From Marinobacter fonticola (GTDB lineage Bacteria; Pseudomonadota; Gammaproteobacteria; Pseudomonadales; Oleiphilaceae), in contig NZ_CP043042.1 of the NCBI RefSeq assembly GCF_008122265.1, positions 3,100,001-3,164,000 of the forward strand: 64,000 bases of DNA. Direction: 5' to 3'. Shown here in pieces: positions 8,649 through 16,230 of the stretch. The notes under the pieces are model-generated. The model saw only the letters and a list, made by a program, of their open reading frames with translations. It ran no database searches and was not told the origin of the DNA. The first letter of the stretch is position 1; the number at the start of each line of letters is the position of its first letter. The position numbers and the translations under genes are program-made.

Positions 8649-9314
8649 ATGCACGCCTACCAACACTTTTGGCATACCGGTAACCCGATAGAACTACCAT
8701 TGGGGAAAATTGTGTGCGTCGGCCGCAATTATGCGGCTCACGCCAAAGAGCTGAACAACCCGGTGTCCGACACCCCACTGCTGTTCATGAAACCGGCCAC
8801 CGCCGCCACCGTCATGGAGCAGCCGATACATTTGCCCCAGGGGCGCGGCGAGGTCCATTTTGAAACCGAGCTGGCCGTATTGATCGGCAAGCCATTGACC
8901 GACGCCACCGAAAAGGACGTCCGGGGGGCCATTCTGGGCTTCGGCCTGGCCCTGGACCTGACCCTGCGCGACGTGCAGAGTCAGCTCAAAGCCAAGGGGC
9001 AACCCTGGGAGCGCGCCAAGGCTTTCGACGGTGCTTGCCCGTTGTCACCGTTCGTACCGGCCGAGGCGCTGGATCCCAAAGAACCCATCACCTTCGCCCT
9101 GGATATCGACGGCCATCGCCATCAGCGCGGCACCACGCAGGAGATGCTGTTTCCGATTGTCCCGCTGATCGCCCATATCAGCGAACACTTCACGCTGATG
9201 CCTGGCGACGTGGTGCTCACCGGCACACCTGAGGGCGTAGGTGCGCTTCACCAGGGCCAGAAGCTCACCCTGCAGCTTGGCGAAGAGTTGCTGATCGACA
9301 CCCGGATCGCCTGA
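8649..9314 (+). CDS. Fumarylacetoacetate-hydrolase-family protein (YcgM-like)
   Basis: A 221-residue protein of the FAH C-terminal-domain fold. GKIVCVGRNYAAHAKEL at residues 19-35, HFETELAVLIGKPL with its metal-binding glutamates, LALDLTLRDVQ, and TGTPEGVG are all conserved in the family, which hydrolyses or decarboxylates acylpyruvates and related oxo-acids with a divalent metal. The length matches the YcgM/FAHD1 group. GGAAG lies before the ATG. It starts 61 bp behind apt, but a shared role is not evident. Confidence 0.88.
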   Translation: MHAYQHFWHTGNPIELPLGKIVCVGRNYAAHAKELNNPVSDTPLLFMKPATAATVMEQPIHLPQGRGEVHFETELAVLIGKPLTDATEKDVRGAILGFGLALDLTLRDVQSQLKAKGQPWERAKAFDGACPLSPFVPAEALDPKEPITFALDIDGHRHQRGTTQEMLFPIVPLIAHISEHFTLMPGDVVLTGTPEGVGALHQGQKLTLQLGEELLIDTRIA

Positions 9315-9396
9315 ACCGGTCAACTTGCGTTTGAACGGACTCGATGTTTTCTGAACCGGAAAGAAAAGGGTAACGTAACGCCCCTTCTTGATCGTA

Positions 9397-9423
9397 GGCT
9401 GACTCGTTAAACTCAAGTCAGCC
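9397..9423 (+). terminator. Stem-loop after the FAH-family gene
   Basis: GGCTGACT and AGTCAGCC form an 8-bp perfect stem with an 11-base loop, about 85 bp downstream of the stop codon. There is no clear T-run, so an intrinsic terminator is only possible. Confidence 0.3.
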
Positions 9424-9484
9424 CATCGCCCTATAAGAGATGGTTTGTCCACCACGCTTACGGGCTGCAACCCCAGGAACATCA

Positions 9485-10822
9485 ATGGCCAAGAAACCGG
9501 TAACTTCCCGTAGAGGTCGTTTTTTTAAACTCGCCGGCATGACCGCGTCGGTCGCCGGACAATACGCCGGCCAGCGCGCGCGCCGTTTCCTCGGCCGTGA
9601 AGAAGACGAAGCCGCCCGTAGTGAAAGCTACACCCGGATGGCTGGCCAGATTGCCGACACCCTGGGCGAACTCAAAGGGGCGGTAATGAAAGTGGGTCAG
9701 ATCGCGTCGCAGACCCAGGATTTTCTCCCCAAGGAGTTTTCCGACGCCCTGCAAAAATTGCAGAAAGAAGCCCCCCCGATGCCCTTTGAGGTCATCGTCG
9801 ACCAGATCGAGCGTGAACTGGGCAAGCCCCTCGGCGAAGCCTTCGAATACCTGCAGGAAAAGCCTTACGCCGCCGCCTCCATCGGCCAGGTGCATCGAGG
9901 CCGGCTGCATAGCGGCGAAGACGTCATCATTAAGGTTCAGTACCCGGGCGTGGACGAATCCTGCGACTCCGACCTGCGTCAGCTACGCACGGCGCTCAAG
10001 CTCGGCGGGCTACTGAAAATGCCCAAGGAAAGCGTAGACCAGCTCTTCGGCGAGATTCGCGAGAGACTGAAAGAAGAGTTGGACTACGAGAACGAAGCCC
10101 GCAACCTCAAGCTGTTCCGGAATTTCCATCAAGATGACGAAAAAGTCCTGATTCCCGACGTGATCGACAGCCACTCCGGCCGCCGTGTCCTGACCCTGGA
10201 ACTGGTCGAAGGCGACCACATCAGCGAGATCGCGCCAGAGCACTACGATCAGGATACGGTCAATGGGATTGGCACTCGCATCTTCACCACCATGGCAGAT
10301 CAGCTATTCCGCTTTCACTGCATTCACGGCGATCCCCATGCCGGTAACTTTGCCTTTCGTCCCGACGGCACACTGATCATGTACGACTTCGGCTGCGTCA
10401 AAAAGCTCAAACCGGACATCGTCGAAGCCTACCGCAAAGCCCTGATAGCGGCCCTGGACGAGGACTACGCGGCCCTGGACCGGCACCTGATTGACCTGGG
10501 CGCGCGCGTGGAGAACCAGCCTGCGGTCGACCAGGCCTACTACGCCATGTGGCGCGACATTCTGATCAAGCCCTTCAATACCGACGCGCCGTACAACTTT
10601 GCCGAGTCGGAGATCCATAAAGACGTCGCGGCAAAAACCAGCACCGTGTTCAAGTACCTGGATTACTTTAAACCGCCGGTGGAAAGCATCTTCATCGATC
10701 GCATGATCGCCGGGCATTATTGGATGATGAAGCGGCTGGGCGTCCACGCGGCGTTTGGACCGGAACTGGAACGCTATTTGGACGAAAGCCGATTGAAACA
10801 CACCAGCGCCGGCGGTGACTGA
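9485..10822 (+). CDS. ABC1/ADCK-family atypical kinase
   Basis: A 445-residue member of the UbiB/ABC1/ADCK family. The ATG at 9485 is preferred to one 45 bases upstream because AGGAA sits 6 bases before it and the protein then begins MAKKPVTSRRGRFFKL. Family motifs are present in order: the KxGQ motif in AVMKVGQIASQ, the alanine-rich loop AAASIGQVHRG, the catalytic HGDPHAGNF and the metal-binding YDFGC. These proteins are atypical ATPases or kinases tied to quinone or lipid metabolism. Unlike UbiB, no C-terminal membrane helices are seen, so this is probably not the ubiquinone-biosynthesis UbiB itself. Confidence 0.85.
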   Translation: MAKKPVTSRRGRFFKLAGMTASVAGQYAGQRARRFLGREEDEAARSESYTRMAGQIADTLGELKGAVMKVGQIASQTQDFLPKEFSDALQKLQKEAPPMPFEVIVDQIERELGKPLGEAFEYLQEKPYAAASIGQVHRGRLHSGEDVIIKVQYPGVDESCDSDLRQLRTALKLGGLLKMPKESVDQLFGEIRERLKEELDYENEARNLKLFRNFHQDDEKVLIPDVIDSHSGRRVLTLELVEGDHISEIAPEHYDQDTVNGIGTRIFTTMADQLFRFHCIHGDPHAGNFAFRPDGTLIMYDFGCVKKLKPDIVEAYRKALIAALDEDYAALDRHLIDLGARVENQPAVDQAYYAMWRDILIKPFNTDAPYNFAESEIHKDVAAKTSTVFKYLDYFKPPVESIFIDRMIAGHYWMMKRLGVHAAFGPELERYLDESRLKHTSAGGD

Positions 10823-10924
10823 TATAACGTAGACGCCAAATGCTTGTCACCGAGGTCATCCGGATGAGGCGAGTCAATGTGGATAGCAGCACTTTAGCTC
10901 GACTGCCGGTAGCAGACAAAAAAG

Positions 10925-10954
10925 GCCGGAACACGGCCTCAGCGCGGTTCCGGC
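10925..10954. terminator. Stem-loop between convergent ABC1-kinase and copper-storage genes
   Basis: GCCGGAAC and GTTCCGGC form an 8-bp GC-rich stem with a 14-base loop between two convergent genes. A run of A precedes it, giving a T-run when read on the minus strand, so it could terminate leftward transcription of the csp gene. Confidence 0.45.
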
Positions 10955-11052
10955 AAGGTCCTCACGATGAGAGTAGTGAGGTGGGGAACGTGTGGGTTAA
11001 AGGTCACTGAACGTTGGCATAGGCCGCTTCCAGAGTTTGCACAGCGGACATA

Positions 11053-11382
11053 TCAGGCCGCCATCTGAAAGCACGCCTCGGCACATCTACGGCATGCACT
11101 CGCGCATTCCTTACAGTGATCGTGATCGTGCTTTTCACACTCTTCAGCGCAGGCTTCGCAGATTTGCGCACAGAGTTGGCACATGGCGATTGCGTTTTCA
11201 CTTTCCCGGGCCATGGCGCTAGCGGTGATGCGGCATTGGGCGGCGCAGTCCATATCCAGACGGATGCAACGGGCCATCATCGCTACGTTTTCCTCATTCA
11301 GGCAAGATGCGGCGCAATAATCGCAGATATCGGCACAGCGATTACATTCCGCGATGCACTCGGCATATTTTAGCGTGGACAT
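11053..11382 (-). CDS. csp3: Four-helix-bundle copper-storage protein, Csp3-like
   Basis: A 109-residue protein with 19 cysteines, many in CxxxC or CxxC spacing (AECIAECNRCADICDYC). This pattern is that of the Csp family (formerly DUF326), whose cysteines line a four-helix bundle and bind many Cu(I) ions. No signal peptide or Tat motif is seen from the chosen start, so it is the cytosolic Csp3 type. The start at 11382 is supported by AAGGAGGTC just upstream. A longer reading from 11472 lacks this site. A His-rich stretch (CEKHDHDHC) lies near the C-terminus. It probably protects against copper toxicity or stores copper. Confidence 0.9.
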   Translation of the reverse strand: MSTLKYAECIAECNRCADICDYCAASCLNEENVAMMARCIRLDMDCAAQCRITASAMARESENAIAMCQLCAQICEACAEECEKHDHDHCKECASACRRCAEACFQMAA

Positions 11383-11600
11383 ATCGTTGACCTCCTTATC
11401 GATGTCTAAAGATTTTCTGACGTACCTAGCGAGCTTTCGTGTCGGTATACGCAAGCTTTTATCATCGTGCACTTATCTTGGAGGCCCTCCACTATCCCAG
11501 GTTAAGGATTTGGTTAAATTTCCATCTAAGTCTGAAAAGCCAACAAAGATAAGCATGGGGTGCGGCCGGCGCCGCCCCCCCAGAAAAGCTCGAAGCCAAA

Positions 11601-13691
11601 TCAGAATTGATCTACCGCGGGTTCGCGCTCCCAGTACCGGAGCTTCCTGCAAGCATTGATGAACGTCTTTGCTGAGCTCGGGTCGTCCACGGGAATACAC
11701 CCTTTGTCCAGCATCTTATCGAGGCCTGCGCTTGCGAAAAGCGCGTTTGCCTGGGAGACATAGCCGATGAACTTGCAGTGGGCGAAGGCATCGTTAACGA
11801 AGTCGCGCGCCGTAGCATCTTTCGCCAATGTCTCCACCTCATCATCGGAGGGAATAACCACCACAGCGTCGAACAACACCGATGGCCCACCGTCCAGTTT
11901 TTCATCCGCAGGAATATGACGGCCAACGCTGTCTTTGATGCCACCTATGGTGGGGGCGATCACGGCCATTATCGCGCCTTCGTCTTCGATGGCCTGCTTC
12001 ATGCCATCGATGATTCCGGAATCTGCGCCGTTGGTCAGAAGCAGCCCCACTTTGCGTCCCTTGAAGCTGTCCGGTCCGTTCAACAGGATGCTCAGCTTGG
12101 GCGACTCCTTGAGATCCTGGCGAGTCGGCATGGCCGCCTCTGCGGCCTCGGGCATGTCTTCGAGGCCGAGCCCTTTCGCCACTTGATTGGCCAGGCCCTC
12201 GTCGATGTTGAGTAGATGCGAAACCATGCGCTCGCGGATATCCAATCGCTCGCACTTACTCAGTTCAAAAATGAAGGCATTAGCAATGTGCCGCTGCTCG
12301 ATATCTGTCTGGCTCTTGTAGAACTGCCGTGCCTGACTGTAATGATCGGCAAAGGTCTCGGAACGCACCCGCTGCTTCTCCCCTTCGACATGGGACGGAT
12401 AGGTGGTGAAGCCCCCGTCCGGATTCTCCCTGGGCCCGCTGCCCTCGCCCCAACTATTGGGTTCGTAGTTGGCGCGCCCGGTGGGATTCTGCATCGCCAT
12501 ATGCCCATCCTGCTGGAAGTGGTGCATGGGGCACTTCGGCGCGTTAATCGGTATCTGGGTGAAGTTTGGCCCGCCAAGGCGCTTGAGCTGCGTATCCAGA
12601 TAGGAAAAGTTCCGGCCCTGGAGTAGCGGATCGTCCGACTGGTCGATGCCCGGTACGATATTCTGAGTGCAGAAGGCGACTTGTTCCGTCTCGGCGAAGA
12701 AGTTATCGACCACACGATTGAGTACCAGCTTGCCTACCTTGCGTACCGGTACGTCTTCCTCGGGAATGATCTTGGTGGCGTCAAGCACATCGAAATCGAA
12801 TTTCTCCGCAAACGCCTCGTCGAATATCTGCAGTCCCAGCTCCCACTCGGGATAGTCACCGCGCTGGATGGCGTCCCAGAGATCCCGGCGATGGAAGTCC
12901 GGGTCGGCACCATTGATTTTCAGAGCTTCGTTCCAAACCACGGACTGCAGTCCCTGTTTGGGTTTCCAATGAAACTTCACGAATTTCGCTTCGCCCTGGG
13001 CGTTAACAAAGCGGAAACTATGAACACCGAACCCCTCGATAAACCGGAAGGAACGGGGGATAGCCCGATCCGACATGGTCCACATCAGCATGTGCATACT
13101 TTCAGGCGTTAACGTCGCGAAATCCCAAAAGTTGTCATGCGCGGTCTGCGCCTGGGGAAAAGCCCGGTCCGGCTCCTGCTTCGCGGCGTGGACCAGGTCT
13201 GGAAACTTCATGGCATCCTGAATAAAGAACACCGGGATGTTGTTGCCCACCAAATCCCAATTGCCTTGTTTGGTGTAGAACTTGGTCGCGAAACCGCGTA
13301 CATCTCGCGGTAAATCGAACGACCCCTTGTTGCCCGCGACGGTCGAGAACCTCGTAAACACCGGCGTTTGTTCTCCAGGGCGCTGGAATAGGTCCGCCGA
13401 GGTTATGTCCGATAGGCACTCGTAGTTTTCGAAATAGCCATGGGCGCCATAACCCCGTGCATGGACCACGCGTTCGGGTATGCGCTCGTGATCGAAGTGG
13501 AAGATCTTTTCACGCATGACGTGATCTTCCATGATGGTCGGGCCACGGGCTCCCGCCCGCAGGGAGTTCTGGTCGTCGGATACCGGGCAACCCTGCTGGG
13601 TCGTCAAGGTATGTTTGTCGCCTGTGGCTTCCTGATGATATTCGCCGCCCTTGCCCGCGCGGCCGCCTTGGTATGTGAATCTTTCAGCCAT
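11601..13691 (-). CDS. katE: Catalase HPII, large-subunit clade with C-terminal class-I-amidotransferase-like domain
   Basis: A 696-residue haem catalase that disproportionates hydrogen peroxide. The catalytic histidine lies in ERVVHARG (His77), the distal asparagine in the HDNFWDF region, and the haem-ligand tyrosine in [10 protein letters not shown]. The extra C-terminal ~150 residues (from about [15 protein letters not shown]) are the flavodoxin-like domain specific to large clade-2 catalases. AAAGGAG sits before the ATG. HPII is usually a stationary-phase enzyme; here it stands next to the NHEJ operon and the copper-storage gene, suggesting a stress locus. Confidence 0.95.
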   Translation of the reverse strand: MAERFTYQGGRAGKGGEYHQEATGDKHTLTTQQGCPVSDDQNSLRAGARGPTIMEDHVMREKIFHFDHERIPERVVHARGYGAHGYFENYECLSDITSADLFQRPGEQTPVFTRFSTVAGNKGSFDLPRDVRGFATKFYTKQGNWDLVGNNIPVFFIQDAMKFPDLVHAAKQEPDRAFPQAQTAHDNFWDFATLTPESMHMLMWTMSDRAIPRSFRFIEGFGVHSFRFVNAQGEAKFVKFHWKPKQGLQSVVWNEALKINGADPDFHRRDLWDAIQRGDYPEWELGLQIFDEAFAEKFDFDVLDATKIIPEEDVPVRKVGKLVLNRVVDNFFAETEQVAFCTQNIVPGIDQSDDPLLQGRNFSYLDTQLKRLGGPNFTQIPINAPKCPMHHFQQDGHMAMQNPTGRANYEPNSWGEGSGPRENPDGGFTTYPSHVEGEKQRVRSETFADHYSQARQFYKSQTDIEQRHIANAFIFELSKCERLDIRERMVSHLLNIDEGLANQVAKGLGLEDMPEAAEAAMPTRQDLKESPKLSILLNGPDSFKGRKVGLLLTNGADSGIIDGMKQAIEDEGAIMAVIAPTIGGIKDSVGRHIPADEKLDGGPSVLFDAVVVIPSDDEVETLAKDATARDFVNDAFAHCKFIGYVSQANALFASAGLDKMLDKGCIPVDDPSSAKTFINACRKLRYWEREPAVDQF

Positions 13692-14135
13692 TAGTCTCGC
13701 TCCTTTGGACTTGGTTTCGGTTCACGCCAGACGACTTCAACGTGCGATTTGCCGCCAGATATCGACAGCGGCAACCGACAATGCCGGCCGCTCTCCCAGT
13801 GGGCGCACGCCTAAAAAGGATCATGGCAAGGTTCACACCGGGGACAGCCTGCATGTCACCATGCAGCAGCGGAGACTTCGAGATGCCAGCAGCCGATCCG
13901 TCGTCTAGCTGATTCTCGTTACTAAAAACAGCACGTGTTTGCCTGCATGACAGGCGCCGCACAAATACCCCAAATACCCTGTGCGGAAACCGGCCTTATC
14001 GGCCGGCTCGGACCTCTTAAAAAGTTAAAATAACAAGTTAAAAGGCCCTTGCGTCCTGGGTATCGATAGACAGGACGCCGACGACCTGCAGTATTAGAAC
14101 TGCAGTACTGCATTCGAGCTAAAGATGGTTTATTT
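13692..14135. other. Intergenic region between katE and the NHEJ operon, with two hairpins
   Basis: No gene is supported in this 444-bp stretch. It must hold the katE promoter. Near the end of the ku gene are two stem-loops: CCGCACA/TGTGCGG at 13957-13986, whose loop holds a double AAATACCC unit, and CCGGCC-TTAT-CGGCCGG at 13990-14006. They could mark the end of the leftward NHEJ transcript, but neither has a convincing T-run. Confidence 0.4.
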
Positions 14136-15233
14136 CTAGCCGGATTGTCCGAGTGCCTCGACCAACTCACGCTTGGACATTTGACTACGACCGGCAATCG
14201 ATTGAGCCTGGGCGCGCTCATAAAGCTCGTCGCGGGATAGCGCTGACAGATTTTCTTCATCCGTGCCGCCCGATTTACGCTTCCCGGACGGGCGGCTTGC
14301 GCTGCTACTACGCCCGTCGGATGCCTTGGCCCGACTACCGCGCTTGGACTGGGGCGCCTCGCTTTTGCCTTGCAGGCGCTCCTTGAGAACCTGCATCAAA
14401 TCCACGACCTGACTTTCGTCTTGATAGCCCTGCTCTCCTTCGGGCAGGCGCACGATGTCCTCGCCGGAGCGCAGTTTCTTGTCGATGCGCTTGAAGACGC
14501 GTTCGGTTTGCCGGTCTGCCAGCAACGCCCGGTCAAGGGTTTTACCCGAAAGCGATTTCATCGCGCGCGTCATCTTGTCGACCTGTTTCGAATCCGCTTG
14601 GGCCAACTCGGGTAGCCCGACATCGGCCGGCGAACGTATTTCGTCCTGGAAGCGCAAAGTCTCCGCCCGGAGCAAGCCTTTTTCGGAGATGATCGCCACG
14701 ATGTATTCCTTGCCGCGCATCACGAACGTGGCCACGCCAGCCCGTTTTTTCTGCGCCATGCTACGAGCCAGCAGGCGGTAAGGTTTGGTTGCGCCGGAGT
14801 TGGGCGTGAGGTAATAACCTCGCTCGAAGAAAACCGGGTTAATGTCGTCTAGCGGCACAAAACGGCTTAAGTCGATCTCGCGAGTTTTTTCCGGTGCTAC
14901 AGCCTCAAGATCGCTGTCTTCGACAATGACGTATTTATCCTTGTCGATGGGATAACCCCGGACCAGGTCCTCGTTTTCGACGACACGCGATTCCTTCTCA
15001 CAGAAATAGCGCCGCCGTAGGGGCGTGCCGTCGCGATCGACCATGTGTAAGGACAGGGGCTTGCTGCGGTTGGCGGGGAACAGGCTGACCGGCAGACTCA
15101 CCAGACCAAAGGCGATGACCCCAGACCAGAACGGGCTAGGTTGGATAGGCCCCGTATCGTTGTCGGCCTTTTTGTCTGTAGTCTTCTCGTCTTTAGCCTC
15201 GTTAGCTTTCCCCTTTCTGCGACTACCGGTCAT
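14136..15233 (-). CDS. ku: Ku DNA-end-binding protein with C-terminal SAP/Rho-N-like domain
   Basis: A 365-residue bacterial Ku. The Ku core starts near residue 33 (SPFWSGVIAFGLVSLPVSLF) and includes GYYLTPNSGATKPYRLLARSM. Ku dimers ring DNA ends and recruit LigD for non-homologous end joining. The basic, Ser/Arg/Lys-rich tail is followed by LSALSRDELYERAQAQSIAG and MSKRELVEALGQS, which resembles a SAP or Rho N-terminal DNA-binding helix pair. The N-terminal ~30 residues are charged and low-complexity. It is the last gene of a four-gene overlapping operon; its ATG overlaps the previous ku stop by 4 bp. Confidence 0.92.
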   Translation of the reverse strand: MTGSRRKGKANEAKDEKTTDKKADNDTGPIQPSPFWSGVIAFGLVSLPVSLFPANRSKPLSLHMVDRDGTPLRRRYFCEKESRVVENEDLVRGYPIDKDKYVIVEDSDLEAVAPEKTREIDLSRFVPLDDINPVFFERGYYLTPNSGATKPYRLLARSMAQKKRAGVATFVMRGKEYIVAIISEKGLLRAETLRFQDEIRSPADVGLPELAQADSKQVDKMTRAMKSLSGKTLDRALLADRQTERVFKRIDKKLRSGEDIVRLPEGEQGYQDESQVVDLMQVLKERLQGKSEAPQSKRGSRAKASDGRSSSASRPSGKRKSGGTDEENLSALSRDELYERAQAQSIAGRSQMSKRELVEALGQSG

Positions 15234-16000
15234 TTTTTCATCCTCTTGAGGCTGGCTTCCAAGGCGCTGGACAGGTCCTCGGAAGGTTCCTTCTTGCGCG
15301 CCGGGGGCTTTTTAACTTTCCCGCCCTTGCGTTTCCGTTCGATCATTTCCAATACCCGCTCACGGTACTCATCGTGATAATCATCGGGCTCGAAAGACGC
15401 ATCCAGCATTCCGATCAGTTCCTTCGCCATATCAAGTTCCCGGCCATCAAGCGTCTTCCCCTCCGGCGCCTTGAGCTGATCGGCAGAAATCACCCGGTCG
15501 GCATAGCGTAAAGTCATCAGCATGGGGTAGCCCTCGTAGAGTTGCAGGGCGCCTACATATTCCTTTTTGCGCATGACCCAGCGGGCCAGCCCTTCTCGAT
15601 CGGCCTTCGATAAGGCTTCGCCCAGTGCCGCGTATGCCTCGTCGTCGCCATCCGGCCCCAGATAGTAAGGGCGGTCGTACCAGCGATGATCGATGACCTT
15701 GGGTGGGTAGAAGCGCACTATTTCAATGTCCCTCGAGGCCTCCGGTTGCAACTCATCCAGCTCGTCGGGATTAAGTAGCACTTCATCACCCTCATCGGTT
15801 CGATAGGCCCGCAGCATGCTATCGCGCTCGACGACATCGCCTGATTCCGCGTTAACCATGGCCTGACGCACAGGCTGATGATCCTTACCGTGCAGCAGCC
15901 GAAAATGGATATTGCGGTCGGATACGGCAGAGTAGAGCTTGACCGGAACCGCAATATCCTTGAACCGCACAGTCCCTTTCCAGATTGCACGTGCGGCCAT
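15230..16000 (-). CDS. ku: Second Ku protein, short form
   Basis: A 256-residue Ku homologue beginning directly with the core (AIWKGTVRFKDIAVPVKLYSA). The family pattern RPYYLGPD and ARWVMRKKEYVGALQ is present. It has a short lysine-rich tail (KRKGGKVKKPPARKKEPS) and lacks the SAP-like domain of the neighbour. The two Ku proteins differ enough that a heterodimer, or division of labour, is possible; bacteria with several ku genes are known. Its start codon shares one base with the stop of the zinc-protein gene upstream (TGATG). Confidence 0.93.
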   Translation of the reverse strand: MAARAIWKGTVRFKDIAVPVKLYSAVSDRNIHFRLLHGKDHQPVRQAMVNAESGDVVERDSMLRAYRTDEGDEVLLNPDELDELQPEASRDIEIVRFYPPKVIDHRWYDRPYYLGPDGDDEAYAALGEALSKADREGLARWVMRKKEYVGALQLYEGYPMLMTLRYADRVISADQLKAPEGKTLDGRELDMAKELIGMLDASFEPDDYHDEYRERVLEMIERKRKGGKVKKPPARKKEPSEDLSSALEASLKRMKK

Positions 16001-16230
16001 CAGCCCTCCTCGGTGCGCGAGCTACGGGACTCGGCGGCACACTCGGGACAAAGCAGGTCGGACGACTGCACCTCGTCAATCACGCAGGTATGGCACACCG
16101 GCCGATCGCAGGCTATGCAGTAGGCCAAGGCCTCGGCATGCCAACTGCCTTCGCAAAAAGGGCAGTACTCGCCACCGGGCGAAAGCCACCAACGCTCATC
16201 TTGGGGGCGTTCTCCTGATTCGGATGTCAT
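16000..16230 (-). CDS. Small eight-cysteine cross-brace zinc protein in the NHEJ operon
   Basis: A 76-residue protein with the pattern C-x2-C-x11-C-x2-C-x4-C-x2-C-x11-C-x2-C (Cys 23, 26, 38, 41, 46, 49, 61, 64). The symmetric spacing fits two interleaved zinc sites, as in RING, FYVE or B-box fingers. A tryptophan pair (WWLSPGGEYC) precedes the first knuckle, and the tails are acidic and polar. It is locked into the operon: the start overlaps the ligD stop by 4 bp and its stop overlaps the ku start by 1 bp. That arrangement argues for a real, translated gene working with Ku and LigD, perhaps as an adaptor. I do not recognise a named family, and function is unknown. Confidence 0.85.
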   Translation of the reverse strand: MTSESGERPQDERWWLSPGGEYCPFCEGSWHAEALAYCIACDRPVCHTCVIDEVQSSDLLCPECAAESRSSRTEEG

